A DNA stretch of 64,000 bases. Source: Datura wrightii (lineage: Eukaryota; Streptophyta; Magnoliopsida; Solanales; Solanaceae). Where the stretch lies: positions 19,867,501-19,931,500 of the forward strand of contig JASDFA010000004.1 of the NCBI GenBank assembly GCA_035772735.1, read 5' to 3'. Positions 1-10,208 of the stretch are shown one piece after another. The first letter of the stretch is position 1, and every line of letters starts with the position of its first letter. Position numbers and translations under genes: made by a program. A model generated the notes under the pieces. That model was not told the DNA's origin and searched no databases. It saw only the letters and a list, made by a program, of their open reading frames with translations.

Positions 1-30
1 ATCTCTATCCAAACCAAGGACAGCCATGAA

Positions 31-1274
31 ATGAAGCCACCAGAGACATACTCTCAAGCAGTTCTGCCAGCAACTCCGGAAAAGAAAATGGAGAAAAATA
101 TTCCAAATAAACAGCAGTTTGAGCTAACAGTTTTACAGGTAATGCCGATCATGGCCCTCGATAAAAAATATGAAGGTTTTGGAGTACCCGAGTTACTAAA
201 ACCCTGCTACACAAATTGGAATTATGTGGAGACAGATGATCCCCTTAAAACCCGAAGGTATTATGAGTTCATTTTAACAGACACCGATTCAGTAAAAATT
301 GAGCATAAATTAAAATGTCCGGATAATCCTGATAGTATTCAATACTCGAAGTTCACAATTAAAAGAATTTTAAGTCCATTTGAATGGTTTGTAGACCATC
401 TGCATACACCCATTCCTCTATCAAGAACCCATAGACCCCAAACATACAACTGGTATGATTATAAGGCAGCCTGCTATAATTTTATGTATCTAAGGCCCAA
501 CACTCACTCTTGGTTTGTCAAGTATTCAGAAGAAATGAAAAGTGCGATCATTCCCAGATGGTTTTACAAATGGTGGAACCAATTCGGAGGAAATAAACAG
601 GTATTGTAAAAACATTTTCAAGCACAGTTTGATAAATTTCAGGTAGAGCAGAATATTTCTACCCCACCAGAAAATATTAAATTGTGTAAGTTTTTTATTG
701 CAAAAAGAATTTCATATATTATCAGTTGGTCCTTTGATATTCATGAAATTGAAAGGATTAAATATCTGAGTAAGACCATCAAAATCAAAGGTTGGGCACC
801 AACACCCCAAGAAGATAAGGAAACTTCAAGTTCTTCAGTACGACAGGACTCCCAACTGTCCAAGGAAGAATTAAAAAGAAGGCTCCAGCAGGCCTTGTCA
901 AATTTGGAAAAAGATACCCAACAAAAACAGATAATGGAATTATTAGATACTGCATCCTCTTATACAAGTGAACCAAGCAATGGAGACATGCTAGATCCAC
1001 AAGGGATAGCTCAAGCTTATCTTCTCAACTAAAGGAGGCGGCCAGACTATCCTTTATGAAAAATGAAAAGCTACTACAATCAAAAGCAGTGGACCCCTCA
1101 GGAATCCACCCAAAAAACAATACAGCAAAAAGACAAGCCACATCAGGACAAAATGGAATCTCTACAGACTCCCATGCAGATGAAGACGAATCTTCATCAA
1201 ATTCCAAGGTCACATCAGGACAAATATCAAATTTCAAGGAAATTAAGTTTCAAGAAGATGAAGACATCTTTTAA
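31..1274 (+). pseudogene. Endogenous pararetrovirus-like terminal ORF, broken
   Basis: One reading frame runs from 31 to about 1020. A single TAA at 607-609 breaks it, and the same frame resumes at once. Near 1020 the reading moves to another frame and ends at a TAA at 1272-1274, so there is one stop and about one frameshift. The first 190 residues are rich in Trp, Tyr and Phe, with a cluster of aromatic residues around residues 145-185. The last 150 residues are charged and rich in Gln, Ser and Glu, as in a flexible tail. The ORF is followed directly by a TATA-type promoter and a polyA signal, an arrangement typical of the end of a caulimovirid genome integrated in plant DNA. I do not recognise a catalytic motif here, so the protein's role is not assigned. 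The family call rests on context and general resemblance. An unknown retroelement ORF is the alternative. Confidence 0.5.
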
Positions 1275-1299
1275 ATAGATCCGCGTAAAATTAAATCTG

Positions 1300-1372
1300 C
1301 CACGTGTGGACACATGTAAATAGATAGCAGGTAGTAATTAGTTGACTCATCACATTGAGGTCTATTTAAGAC
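1300..1372 (+). promoter_or_regulatory. Pararetrovirus-like promoter with TATA box
   Basis: A G-box core CACGTG at about 1302 and a TGACTCA-like site at about 1343 precede TCTATTTAAG at 1361-1370, which reads as a TATA box. A leader beginning AGAGGGGCATTCGGG follows. This order resembles the 35S-type promoters of plant pararetroviruses. Promoter activity is inferred. Confidence 0.5.
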
Positions 1373-1466
1373 CTTCACCTTGTATTAAGAGGGGCATTCG
1401 GGAAAACACTACACTCGCTTCGAAATTGCCCAAACCTCTCTATGTTCTGTAGCTTTCCTTCTTATC

Positions 1467-1472
1467 AATAAA
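1467..1472 (+). terminator. AATAAA polyadenylation signal
   Basis: AATAAA lies about 100 bases after the TATA box. In pararetroviruses the polyA signal sits just downstream of the transcription start and is bypassed on first passage, giving a terminally redundant RNA. The spacing here fits that design. Confidence 0.5.
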
Positions 1473-1539
1473 CAACTCTTTGTAAGTAAATTTTTCTTCT
1501 ACTTTATTACTACTTGCAGTATTTTATTTTATTTAGCTC

Positions 1540-2812
1540 CTGCCCTTGTAATTAACTTCCAAATAGGCTATATCTCGGCTGTAATCACAGCCCCTGGCCA
1601 ACAAGGTCTTATAGCCACCTGTAAAAGTAAACAACTAACCTGAAACAAGTAATAGCTGGGAATCCTATGCGGGTAGACAAGACCATCATGATGTCTAGTT
1701 ATAATTGTAAAGTAAATCTAGGACTAAACTAAGTTATGGCTAACAAGGCTGCTAACTAACAGCTAAACAAGTCCCCACACGACCAACACAAAAAATAAAG
1801 CATACATGGGTGCCACAAAGCCAACAAAAACTAGCCATAGGGAATTTGTAATAATCTGCAAGCCTCTAGGAGTGATATAACAGTCGAAATAGGGCCTTGA
1901 CCTATGCATAAACTGTACAATCAAAAGTGTAAGCCTTCTAACTATTAGCTTCAGAGGAAAGGAGCCAACTGCACTGCTAACCCTGGCTGGCTATTAGGAA
2001 GGTCCTGAACTGCGTCTATCCTCACCTGCAGGCAAGTAATGCAGCACCCCAAAAAGGGCGTCAGTACAATATGTATCGAATATGTAAGGTAGTAACTGTA
2101 AATAACTGAATAAACTAAAAGGAAACTAGAAGTAACTGAATGAAAAGAATAGAGATACCGCCTGAATAGCTGAACTTCCTACTGTCTAATCTATCAATAC
2201 TAATGCAAACAAGAACCTTACTTGGCTTCCATAAGCAAGAAGGTACAACCAGCACTGAATAACCCACCCGGGGCCTACATAAGCCTTGGCGAGTACACTT
2301 CAATCTATATACCCATAACAAGGTCACACTGAGTTATCAATAACTATAGCCGTCCTACTAGTCCTCTGGGTCTGCTACTGAGCCCACTCGGCCCCTAAAC
2401 TATAGTTGTGTCTGAGTCTAGTGGACTCCTGATATCTACACCCTAGGCACAAGGCTCGATGGGGTTGTGGTGCCTATACGACATATAATAGTCCAGCTAT
2501 GTAATGGACTGTATGAGGCCCTCGGACACTATCTTCGTCCCTCGCGGACGGCATATCGCTCCTTGGAGCGACGTCATCTAGCCCCTGGCTAGCTTCGACA
2601 CAGCTAGAAACCCTGGGGATGGTTATGGAAGGCTATACATGGGAATGTCAATCCCAAACTAAACATAAGTATTGGTTTCAACTAATAGCAATACCTAATC
2701 ACAATAGATATACTTCTAGCTTTCTTAGTGGGATTCAAGTTGTATTACAATACTAAAGAAACTAACTTGCTTAAGGGATTCGCCTTAACATACATCGATC
2801 GCTGATTCCTAA
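1540..2812 (-). repeat. Truncated LTR of family A/A2
   Basis: This stretch matches the LTRs at 5771-8135 and 11895-14867 in the same orientation. Shared landmarks include 'acagcccctggcc', 'cctatgcggg' and the block with 'gcagcacccc'. Both ends are missing: the terminal TGTCA end is lost at about 1540, and the copy breaks at 2812 inside sequence matching about 14091-14120. It contains no coding region. The join on the left is to the pararetrovirus leader, and the join on the right is to integrase sequence. Confidence 0.75.
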
Positions 2813-2814
2813 TT

Positions 2815-3010
2815 AACCACACTGTCTAATGGTACAATTGAAGTTGGATCGCCAATGCATTTCTTCAATTGTGACACATGGAATACTGGGTGCACAGATG
2901 CCAACTCTGAACGTAATTTCATCTCATAGGTTACTTTGCCAATTCACCTCAGTATTCTGTAGGGTCCCACATATCTCGGATTGAGCTTTTCCATCTTTTC
3001 GAAGATCAAA
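2815..3010 (-). pseudogene. Gypsy integrase C-terminus fragment (chromovirus type)
   Basis: Read on the minus strand, this encodes the end of a Ty3/gypsy integrase of the Del/Tekay type: a 'LNPRYVGPYRILR' stretch, then 'HPVFHVSQLKKC' and 'PLDSV'. The same region of element D (33990-34170) is very similar. At least one in-frame stop follows the PYRILR motif. Only about 65 residues remain, so this is a scrap of a larger element whose polymerase is gone. Confidence 0.75.
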
Positions 3011-3037
3011 TGTGCATAGGCCTATCCAGGTCAGTTA

Positions 3038-3090
3038 GATTCTAGTGTGGCACTAGGTTCCAATCATGCCTCCCAAGGTGGGGCATGACA
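3038..3090 (+). repeat. LTR end fragment, family A2, opposite orientation
   Basis: About 50 bases ending in GGGGCATGACA match the reverse complement of the LTR terminus at 11895-11945. The piece faces opposite to the LTR fragment at 1540-2812. It stops exactly where the Tat integrase fragment begins, with no primer-binding site after it, so it is a truncated terminus and not a functional LTR. Confidence 0.7.
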
Positions 3091-3091
3091 T

Positions 3092-3649
3092 TCTACAATA
3101 CAATGCCTCAAACAAGGCCATTTGGATGCTGGTAGATGATGCTTTATGGGCATATCGGACCGCCTTCAAGACTCCTATAGATATGTCTCTGTATCAACTT
3201 GTTTATGGTAAAGCATTTCATCTCCCGGTCAAACTTGAGCATAAAGTTATGTGGGCGCTCAAGAAGCTAAATTTAGACTGGAATGAAGCTGTGAACTTGA
3301 GGCTTTATCAGTTGAATGAGTTAGATGAATTTCGTTTAAAAGCCTACGAGAGTTCTAAAATTTACAAACTAAGAATGAAAACTCAGAATGATTGGAAAAT
3401 CGAGAAAAGAGAATTTAGTTCAGGTGATATGGTGCTCTTGTTTAATTATAGACTTCAGTTGTTTCCTGGAAAGTTGAATCTAAGTGGCTGGTACCTTCTC
3501 GAATGGTCCAAATATTCTCCCATGGGGAAATCAAATTGGAAAACCATGAAGGAAAGCGGTTCAAGGTAAATGGTCAGCGGGTAAAAGCTTATTTGGGAAG
3601 AAGTGAAGAACTCAAACTGGTAGACCTGTGGACTCTGAGTGAAGTCTGA
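3092..3649 (+). pseudogene. Tat/Athila-type integrase C-terminal part (element H)
   Basis: The reading frame holds the hallmark block of plant Tat/Athila integrases: 'DDALWAYRTAFKTPI', then 'YQLVYGKAFHLPVKLEH' and 'LQLFPGKL'. A frameshift near 3500 moves the reading to another frame. That frame continues through 'FKVNGQRVKAYLGR' and ends with 'WTLSEV' and a TGA at 3647-3649. The N-terminal zinc-binding and catalytic core regions are absent because the fragment starts abruptly at about 3092, next to an LTR scrap. It would be the 3' end of pol of a plus-strand element. Non-coding Tat sequence and a second ORF follow it, as in complete elements of this lineage. Confidence 0.85.
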
Positions 3650-3803
3650 GTAACTCAAGAGACTTGTGTCGTGCCGCAACGTTAAATTAGGCATTGCACG
3701 GGAGGAAACCGATGAAGGTGTTTTGGTGAAGTCTGAGTAGCCAAAACACCCACGTCGTGCCGCGACGTTAAATCAAGCGTTTCTTGGGAGGCAACCCAAG
3801 TTG
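3639..3803 (+). repeat. Duplicated post-pol hairpin module
   Basis: Two direct copies of about 85 bases start with 'GTGAAGTCTGAGTA' (about 3640 and 3727). Each contains the CGTGCCGC(A/G)ACGTTAAAT block. The second copy ends with a clear stem, TTGGG-AGGCAA-CCCAA, at about 3784-3799. In the first copy the matching stem has decayed. The integrase stop codon lies inside the start of the first copy. The same module occurs in elements F and G. Confidence 0.75.
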
Positions 3804-5134
3804 TAAATGTAAGAAATAGTTAGTATTCACATTTGTTGATGGGTGCAGGTGAATAAGATGGAAAATCTAAAGTTGGAACCAAAAACTAGAACTTCAATTC
3901 TAGTGCAGAAATATCACAAAATGAGTCGTCGTCTGACTTGACGACTCGTTCAATCAATCCGTGAAGAGAACTGCAGAAAATAGGTGAGCAACGGGCGACT
4001 TAATGATTCGTGTCTTCATGAAACAAATCGTCATGTCCCCTGTCAGGTACACTGGATCAAAATTTGAATTAAAAGGAAAAGGGTGATAACGGCTCGCTCA
4101 ACCAATCATTCGGAGACCAAACGAGACGTTAAGTGGCCCTTCTTGAAGCTACACCCACCCAAGGACTACGACTCAAGCCGCGACTCGTTGGGTTACCCCA
4201 GGAGTCGTTACTTGAGTCATAGGTCCCAGGTAAGTTTACTAAACTCCAGTCACAACACGAAAAGGCTCAACCAGTCGTTTAAGAACTTAATGACTTGTTG
4301 CACTGGGCGTTTTAAAATTTAATTAAACATGCAACCCGACCCAGGACTGGAATTAGGGTAGTTTTTTTAGAACCCAAAAAAAAACCCGATTTCTTTTTCC
4401 CAAAACTATCCCCATTAAACTTACACACATACAAAACTTTAAATTTCCCTCTCTTCTTCTTCTTCTTCTTCACTCAACCCTATCGAAAACACCATCGAAA
4501 TCACCTTCATCACTGCACGCCCAGTCACAGAAGCACACTCACGAAAAATTGCACTCCATCTCTGATCAAGCAACTTGTGAGTAGTCTTCCCAATGAAATT
4601 TTGAATATTGTTGCAGTTAAACAAGATCTTTTGAGGACCCATGTTACGAATGAGCTTGAATTTATTTGGATTAATGTTATGTTTATCTGTGCCTCTTGAT
4701 GAAAATATACCCTAGGAAGATTTAAATTTTGATCGTATTTCACCTGGGTTAATTTTAGATTGTGAAGTTCTGTGTTTGTGGAATTGAAAATTAGGAAGAA
4801 GATGAAGATGACCGTGTGAACTGAAACTCTTGAGCACGAGCTACATCACGAGTCGTTAGATCACCAGACGACTCGTTGTGTAGCTCGTCCTGAGTGGAAC
4901 AAGTAAGCTAATGAGCCAGTGCACTTAATGACCGACCTAACGACTCGTTGGGACCAGTCGTCAAGTACACTGGACCAACTTGATGGAAGACCAGTCTGAG
5001 ACGACGAGTGACCTCATGAATCATTGCTAGTGGCAACGACTCATTTAGTCACTTGTTAGGACCACTAAGCACCAACCCAAAAATATTTTCTATTTCATCT
5101 CATCTTGCACACTAACATTGTTTCCACAGGTACA
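3804..5134 (+). other. Non-coding spacer of Tat element H
   Basis: No credible gene was found. The stretch contains many short variants of CGACTCGT and its complement ACGAGTCG (for example near 3940, 4870, 4945 and 5000). A CTTCTT microsatellite lies at 4450-4471. Phrases such as 'GTCAAGTACACTGGA' (about 4965) recur in element B's LTR. A pyrimidine-rich tract ending in TTTCCACAG (about 5121-5129) sits just before the next ATG and resembles a 3' splice site. Confidence 0.55.
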
Positions 5135-5770
5135 ATGGCTCACAGAGGTACACCAAAGAAGGGTCCAACAAAGAAGCAAGCACCTGAGCGCAGTCGACCT
5201 CAAACCGTAGACTGCATGATGATCCATCATCATCTGAAGAGTCAAGTGTCCTGAGGAGGAATATGAAGTATCGGAGGAGCAGCTAGTGAGGAGGACAACC
5301 AGAGCTAGGGCTCAATAATCTTCAAATCCAATAGCCCTGGTTGATACTCCCACTCCGCTTGCAAGAAATCCGCCCAGCACACTTATGAGAATGCTAGGGC
5401 TGCTACTGCACTTGTTCTCGAGGCTCCCACAGCTGGGCAAAACACAGAAAGAGTTGATGAATCACTTGCCCAGAAAGGGGACTTTGACAATGAGCTTACG
5501 GAGACCTCAGACACATCAAATGAGCAACCGAGAAATATGCGGAGATGGTGTGTCCATGGCAGGCGGGCTATATACAATCGAGATATTACTGCCAATGAAA
5601 AAGGCAATCCAAAAAGGAGCATATACGAGGAGCCGACGATGGTCACTAAAGGGCTGAAAGATCTTCCTGAGCTATAAGCAATATTTGATAAAACAAGTTC
5701 GGGTGGTTGACCGAGCCTTTAGGCAACTACAGCCCGTGACAATATAAGCAGAGGCATTTGGCAGCGGGAT
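5135..5770 (+). pseudogene. Putative plant transposon ORF of element H, 5' part
   Basis: Translation from the ATG at 5135 gives a short basic N-terminus beginning 'MAHRGTPKKGPTKK'. Further on, in another frame, comes 'RWCVHGRRAIYNRD', followed by 'LKDLPEL' and 'FDKTSSGWLTEPLGNYSP'. Known Tat elements have an extra ORF between pol and the 3' LTR with this layout, often labelled putative plant transposon protein. At least two frame changes and several stops break it. The ORF is cut at 5770, where the solo LTR begins, and does not resume on the far side. The function of these proteins is not established, although an env-like role has been proposed for the position. Confidence 0.6.
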
Positions 5771-8135
5771 TGTCACGCCCCACCTTGGGGGGGTATGACT
5801 GGCACCTGGTGCCCTACTAGGATCTAAACTGCTGGACTGCTAAGGCTAAGCACTTCTAGTGCCTGGCTAGCTCTAACTCTGATTTACGGAATCAACGGGC
5901 TATATAGCTGCTGTAAATACAGCCCCTGGCCGGCTAGGCCTATAGCCACCTGTACAAAACAACAGCTAACCAGAATCTCATCAACATAAGGGAACCTATG
6001 CGGGCCGACAAGGCCACCATGCTGACTAGTTATTTCTAAATTAATGTAACAAATGCTAAATGGCTACATGACCGACAAGGTCACCACTACTAACTGGATA
6101 GGGCCCCACACGACCAACATAAACAACTAAACATACGCACGGCTCCACACGACCGGCACAACTAACCACAGGGAGATATATACACAATTTGCAAGCCTCT
6201 AAGAATACTGATAAGATGGTCGGGACAGGGCCCCGACCTACTCGTACTATACAACAAAAGAAAAATGATATAAACCTCTGAATATCAAGCTTTGGATGAC
6301 AGGAGCTGATGACTCTGCGCTGGCAAGGATCACGAGGGATCGGCTCCTCGTCTATAGGTACCAGCAGACAAGTAATGCAGCGCCCCAAACGGGCGTCAGT
6401 ACCACTGGTACCGAGTATGTAAAGCAAACTGAACACAATTGAATATAAACAACAATACTAGTAATTCGGAAGGCAGAAAGTATCTTAAACTGTCTGGACT
6501 AGCGGAATCTGAAATAAGCTTATCTGTACTGAAGGTAAGGTAGAAGCATACCTGTCGTCATGGTGACCTGCTGCCTATCAGCTAATAGACAACAAGTATA
6601 TATATATATATAACAAACAAGGACCTATACCAGCCCCCATAAGCCGGAAGGTGCCAACCAACACACAATCTATATACCCCTACCCGGGTCAAAACCATCC
6701 AAAAATAAATCACTCCACTCGCTTACTAACTACGAGCACCTCTACCGGCCCCCTTGGGTCTGCAGCTCGGGCATGGCCTCTGACTATAACTGTGTCTGAG
6801 TTCAGAGGACTCTTGTATCTGTAAACTGTAATCTGTATCTGTATCTGAATCTGTAATCTGTCCCCTGGCCGCAAGAGCTCGACAGGGTAAGCTATGCTGC
6901 TATGCTGATCAGCCTGATATGGGGAATGCTGCATCCCATCTTCGTCCTACTGCGGACAGCATGCCACTCCTTGGAATGACGTATCCTCACCCTCTAGCGG
7001 CGAGTCGACACAGCTATTAACCCAGGGGCAGTGAGGACGCTCTAAGGGTGCCTCATAGCACAAACAGGTCTCAACAAACAATAATCACGTATAGCAAGCA
7101 TATTCATATGAAAATACTATCCATGTTTTGATCTTCAATTCTAAATCTCTTTTCTGCATTAAACTGATTCTGTTACTTAGCTAACTGTATTTGAAATAAT
7201 TTCTGGTTGTCTGATACTGATTTACTAACTTTATTATGAATATAGCATAATAATATAAAACATGCTTGTTGGATTCATGTTGGACTCAATACTGAACTTC
7301 AGTATTCTTTCTTCTAGAATTCACGCTATTTTCTATACTAGGATTACTAACTTGCCAAAGGAACTAGCTTCGCTTCGGATTTCCCGACTAACTGGCGTAG
7401 CTCGGTCAATACTTTTTCTATTTCTCCCATCTGCATTCATATATATGTCAATTAGAACTAAATACACTAATATTCTTAAAGAAAATTTCACTTTCAATAT
7501 ATATATATATATCCCAAACTTTGGCTTATCGAATAATGATCGAAAACTCGCTACTTCTCGAAAGTCCAGAAGGGAGAAATACTCACTTTAGGGCTAGGAG
7601 TATATTGACACTAATTTGGAGAAATTCCACTTACCTTAGCTCGATATCACGATGATTCGCGGGCCAAATTTCACGAAACTAAATCCGTAGGAATGCTCCT
7701 TACTACTTAATACCTCGGTATCTTGCGTTAATTTGAGTTTGGACCACGTTTGATAGCGTAATCGGATGAATATTATCAAGGAACCTTCATTCTCTCAGTT
7801 TTCCCTCGGCTTCTCTATTATTTTCTGGAAATTTTTAGTTAAATAAAACAAAAACCGAAGTTTGGAGGCTTTTATACTTGGGGCTGCACCTCACCTCCGT
7901 GACACGCTGTGTATCGCGGAGCCTAGCCTCCGTGACACGCTGTGTATCACGGAGGTGAGCCTCCGTGACACTCTGGCCATCGTGGAGGAGGTCTGCCAGC
8001 CTCCTCTTGTGATGGTTCGACGTGTCACTTATCCGGTCTTTCCTCAGGCCTTTTCCTAGCATGTATGGCATTCAAAAACTCTTAACCAACATGCGAATAG
8101 GCCATATACATTTTGTGAATTTAAGGGGTGTAACA
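5771..8135 (-). mobile_element. Solo LTR of gypsy family A (A1)
   Basis: The segment begins TGTCACGCCCCACC and ends GGGGTGTAACA, giving the TG...CA ends of an LTR of 2365 bp. It matches the LTR at 47978-50794 in reverse complement. No primer-binding site or coding region adjoins either end, so it is a solo LTR in minus orientation. The flanks are GGGAT (5766-5770) and GGTAA (8136-8140), which are not a convincing target duplication. The DNA on the left belongs to plus-strand element H and the DNA on the right to minus-strand element G. Internal AT microsatellites lie at about 6597-6612 and 7497-7512. No real gene lies inside. Confidence 0.8.
7894..7987 (+). repeat. Tandem stem-forming repeat in LTR A1
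   Basis: Three units of about 28-33 bases each start with CCTCCGTGACAC and end with a complementary CGGAG or TGGAG (7894, 7927, 7960). Each unit can fold on itself. The block is much richer in GC than its surroundings. The solo LTR at 48110-48185 has a shorter version. Confidence 0.75.
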
Positions 8136-8194
8136 GGTAATATGAAGTTCACTTCTCCCACCCCACACTTAATTAGTCACATTGTCCCCAGTGC

Positions 8195-9485
8195 TTAAAC
8201 AAGTAAGCATAAAGTAACAGAGTGAAACAAGAACTCCCTAGGCCTCAACTCCTCGTCGTGTGTGGGGGCAAGAGTAGTTTCCCCCATCTCTGAATCCTCC
8301 TCATCATCGTCACTAGACTCTATTTCTGAGTCTACTCTCTCCATCTCATCTTCCCTGGCCACATCATCATTAAGAGGCTCCTCATATCCAGGCCCAACTC
8401 TGCAAAGGGCTCGCGAGTGCTCGCTCAGAGGGTAATCTATGTTAAGCTGTTGTAGCTGCTCCTCAGTCACACTATTAATCCTTAGCTGGAGCATTTGCAT
8501 ACCGTACAAGTGGCTCAATATGTTGTCAATTTGCGCATTACGTTCATTGACAGTAAGGACTGGACCGTTTATACCCTCGGGTTCTTTGTTTTTGTCACAT
8601 CAACCCCCCTAGAATCATAAGCTGGTCTATAGTCCACTTCCTCCTCCTCAATGTCGTGCCCTCACAAAAATTGGGTCAAGAGACCCCCAAATACGAAGTT
8701 TCGACCTTTCTTTACCCTTTCTCTTTCCAACACATTTTTAATGAGAAACCCCACATTAATTGGCATTCCAGTCATTAGCGCATATACAAGAAATACTCTT
8801 TCTCTAGTCACATGGGTTACATATTTTTCAGGCACTAAACAAGCACATACTATTTTAACCAAACTCGTGCCTCTCTACTTAAGTGAGCATATGGAAGAGA
8901 AACATGATATCCAAATTATTGGTGGCGAGTCCATCGTGCAATAGAGTTAGGGCCACACATAATATACCTAATATTCCTTTGTTCACCATGTCAACGAAGG
9001 GTTGTGGGTCAACATTAGGTGTCCCAAGTAATCTATTTAAAGCCTTAGGTGCAAACTCAATAATTTGACTCCTAATTTTAACTTCGTTCGACCTTTCCTT
9101 TGGCATCTGATTTGCAAGGAATTCTCTTACCATATTCAAATTACAGTCACCCGGCGCATTAAACATAAAACTAAGACCAAGGGTGAGTATCCTATCTACA
9201 ATGTGAGGGAAAACTAGTGACAAGAAATTTCTATCAATAAATATATCATGCGAGTATTTAGATTCTTTAGGTTCCTTGAACCATTTTTTACCTTCTTTCT
9301 CCGTGACCCAATGGAGATCATATCGCCTTAATGGTGGTGGTTCCATACTCACATCATCATGCTCCTCATCTCTAGGTCTCCTTGCTCTTTTTTACCCATG
9401 GCTTGAAGAAGTCACTCCTTTCCTTTTGTTTACTTTTGGTGCAATTTGTGGGGGTTTTACAAGAAAAATGATATACTTTGTCATT
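8195..9485 (-). pseudogene. Putative plant transposon protein ORF of element G
   Basis: The minus strand encodes a protein of the putative plant transposon family that is common in Solanaceae Tat elements. An N-terminal basic segment contains an in-frame TAA near 9394. Next comes 'MEPPPLRRYDLHWVTEKEG', then 'SKYSHDIFIDRNFLSLVFP' and 'NLNMVREFLANQMPKE'. A further frame holds 'VKIVCACLVPEKYVTHVT' and 'MTGMPINVGFLI'. The C-terminal part (about 8518-8195) is acidic, with a run of Asp, Glu and Ser. Two frameshifts (near 8870 and 8600-8650) separate three blocks that otherwise read in order. Biochemical function is unknown for the family. Here it is clearly a pseudogene. Confidence 0.75.
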
Positions 9486-10208
9486 TGGGTGAAAAACTTT
9501 AGAAGATTTTGATGAATAGATGATGTTTTGAGAGAGTTTGGCAGGGAATTTTGAGGGGTGCGGCGGGGGTTCCTTGAACTTGAGCAGAAATTTTTAGGTC
9601 TAGGCTTTTAAAATGCTCCTTAAAGCTGGAAATTCCGAGTTTGAACTTAAATATTTTTGCCATAAACTTGCTCCACATTGCAGCACTAAAAGAGCCAGAA
9701 GTGCACCTCATTGTTCGCCTAAATGTGCCACCCACTGTGTGCATCGCGCCTACTGCTGTGCTGTGTTGCTTGTGTTCCGTGCTAGGTTGTGCGGCATATG
9801 TGCCTGTGCCTCGCGCCAGGCCTTGTGCTGCTTGGCCTAAGCAATGCTCGGTGCGCACGTTTGACTGTTTTTCTTCCTCTTTTCATTGTTTAAGCTCATA
9901 TTTTGTTGAATATCATGATCTATCACCTGCACACTTGAACAAACACAAAAAGAAAATTTATTTTGGGTTGCCTCCCAAGTAGCACCCGATTTAACGTCGT
10001 GGCATGACACAAGTATTTTGATTACTCAGACTTCATCAAGATACCTATTGAAACTGTGGTCACATCTTGGCTGCTTGTTTCACCATGGTTCCCTGTGACA
10101 CGTCAGAAAGTAAAATAAAAATGAAAAAAAATAGGTAATAAAGACTAAAAGTTAAACACAAGCAGTTAATCTAATCCTAAATCGTATTCCCGGCAACGGT
10201 GCCACTTT
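9486..10208 (-). other. Leader of element G with GC-rich patch and hairpin module
   Basis: No gene was recognised. A GC-rich patch at about 9690-9850, rich in GCGC and TGTGC words, stands out from the AT-rich surroundings. At 9963-10013, in minus orientation, lies the module with GCCACGACGTTAAAT and the stem TTGGG-AGGCAA-CCCAA. A primer-binding site complementary to a tRNA 3' end abuts the LTR. Confidence 0.6.

Noticed and set aside
6056..6436. 126-codon minus-strand frame
   Set aside because: It lies inside solo LTR A1 and is not kept in the other family A LTR.
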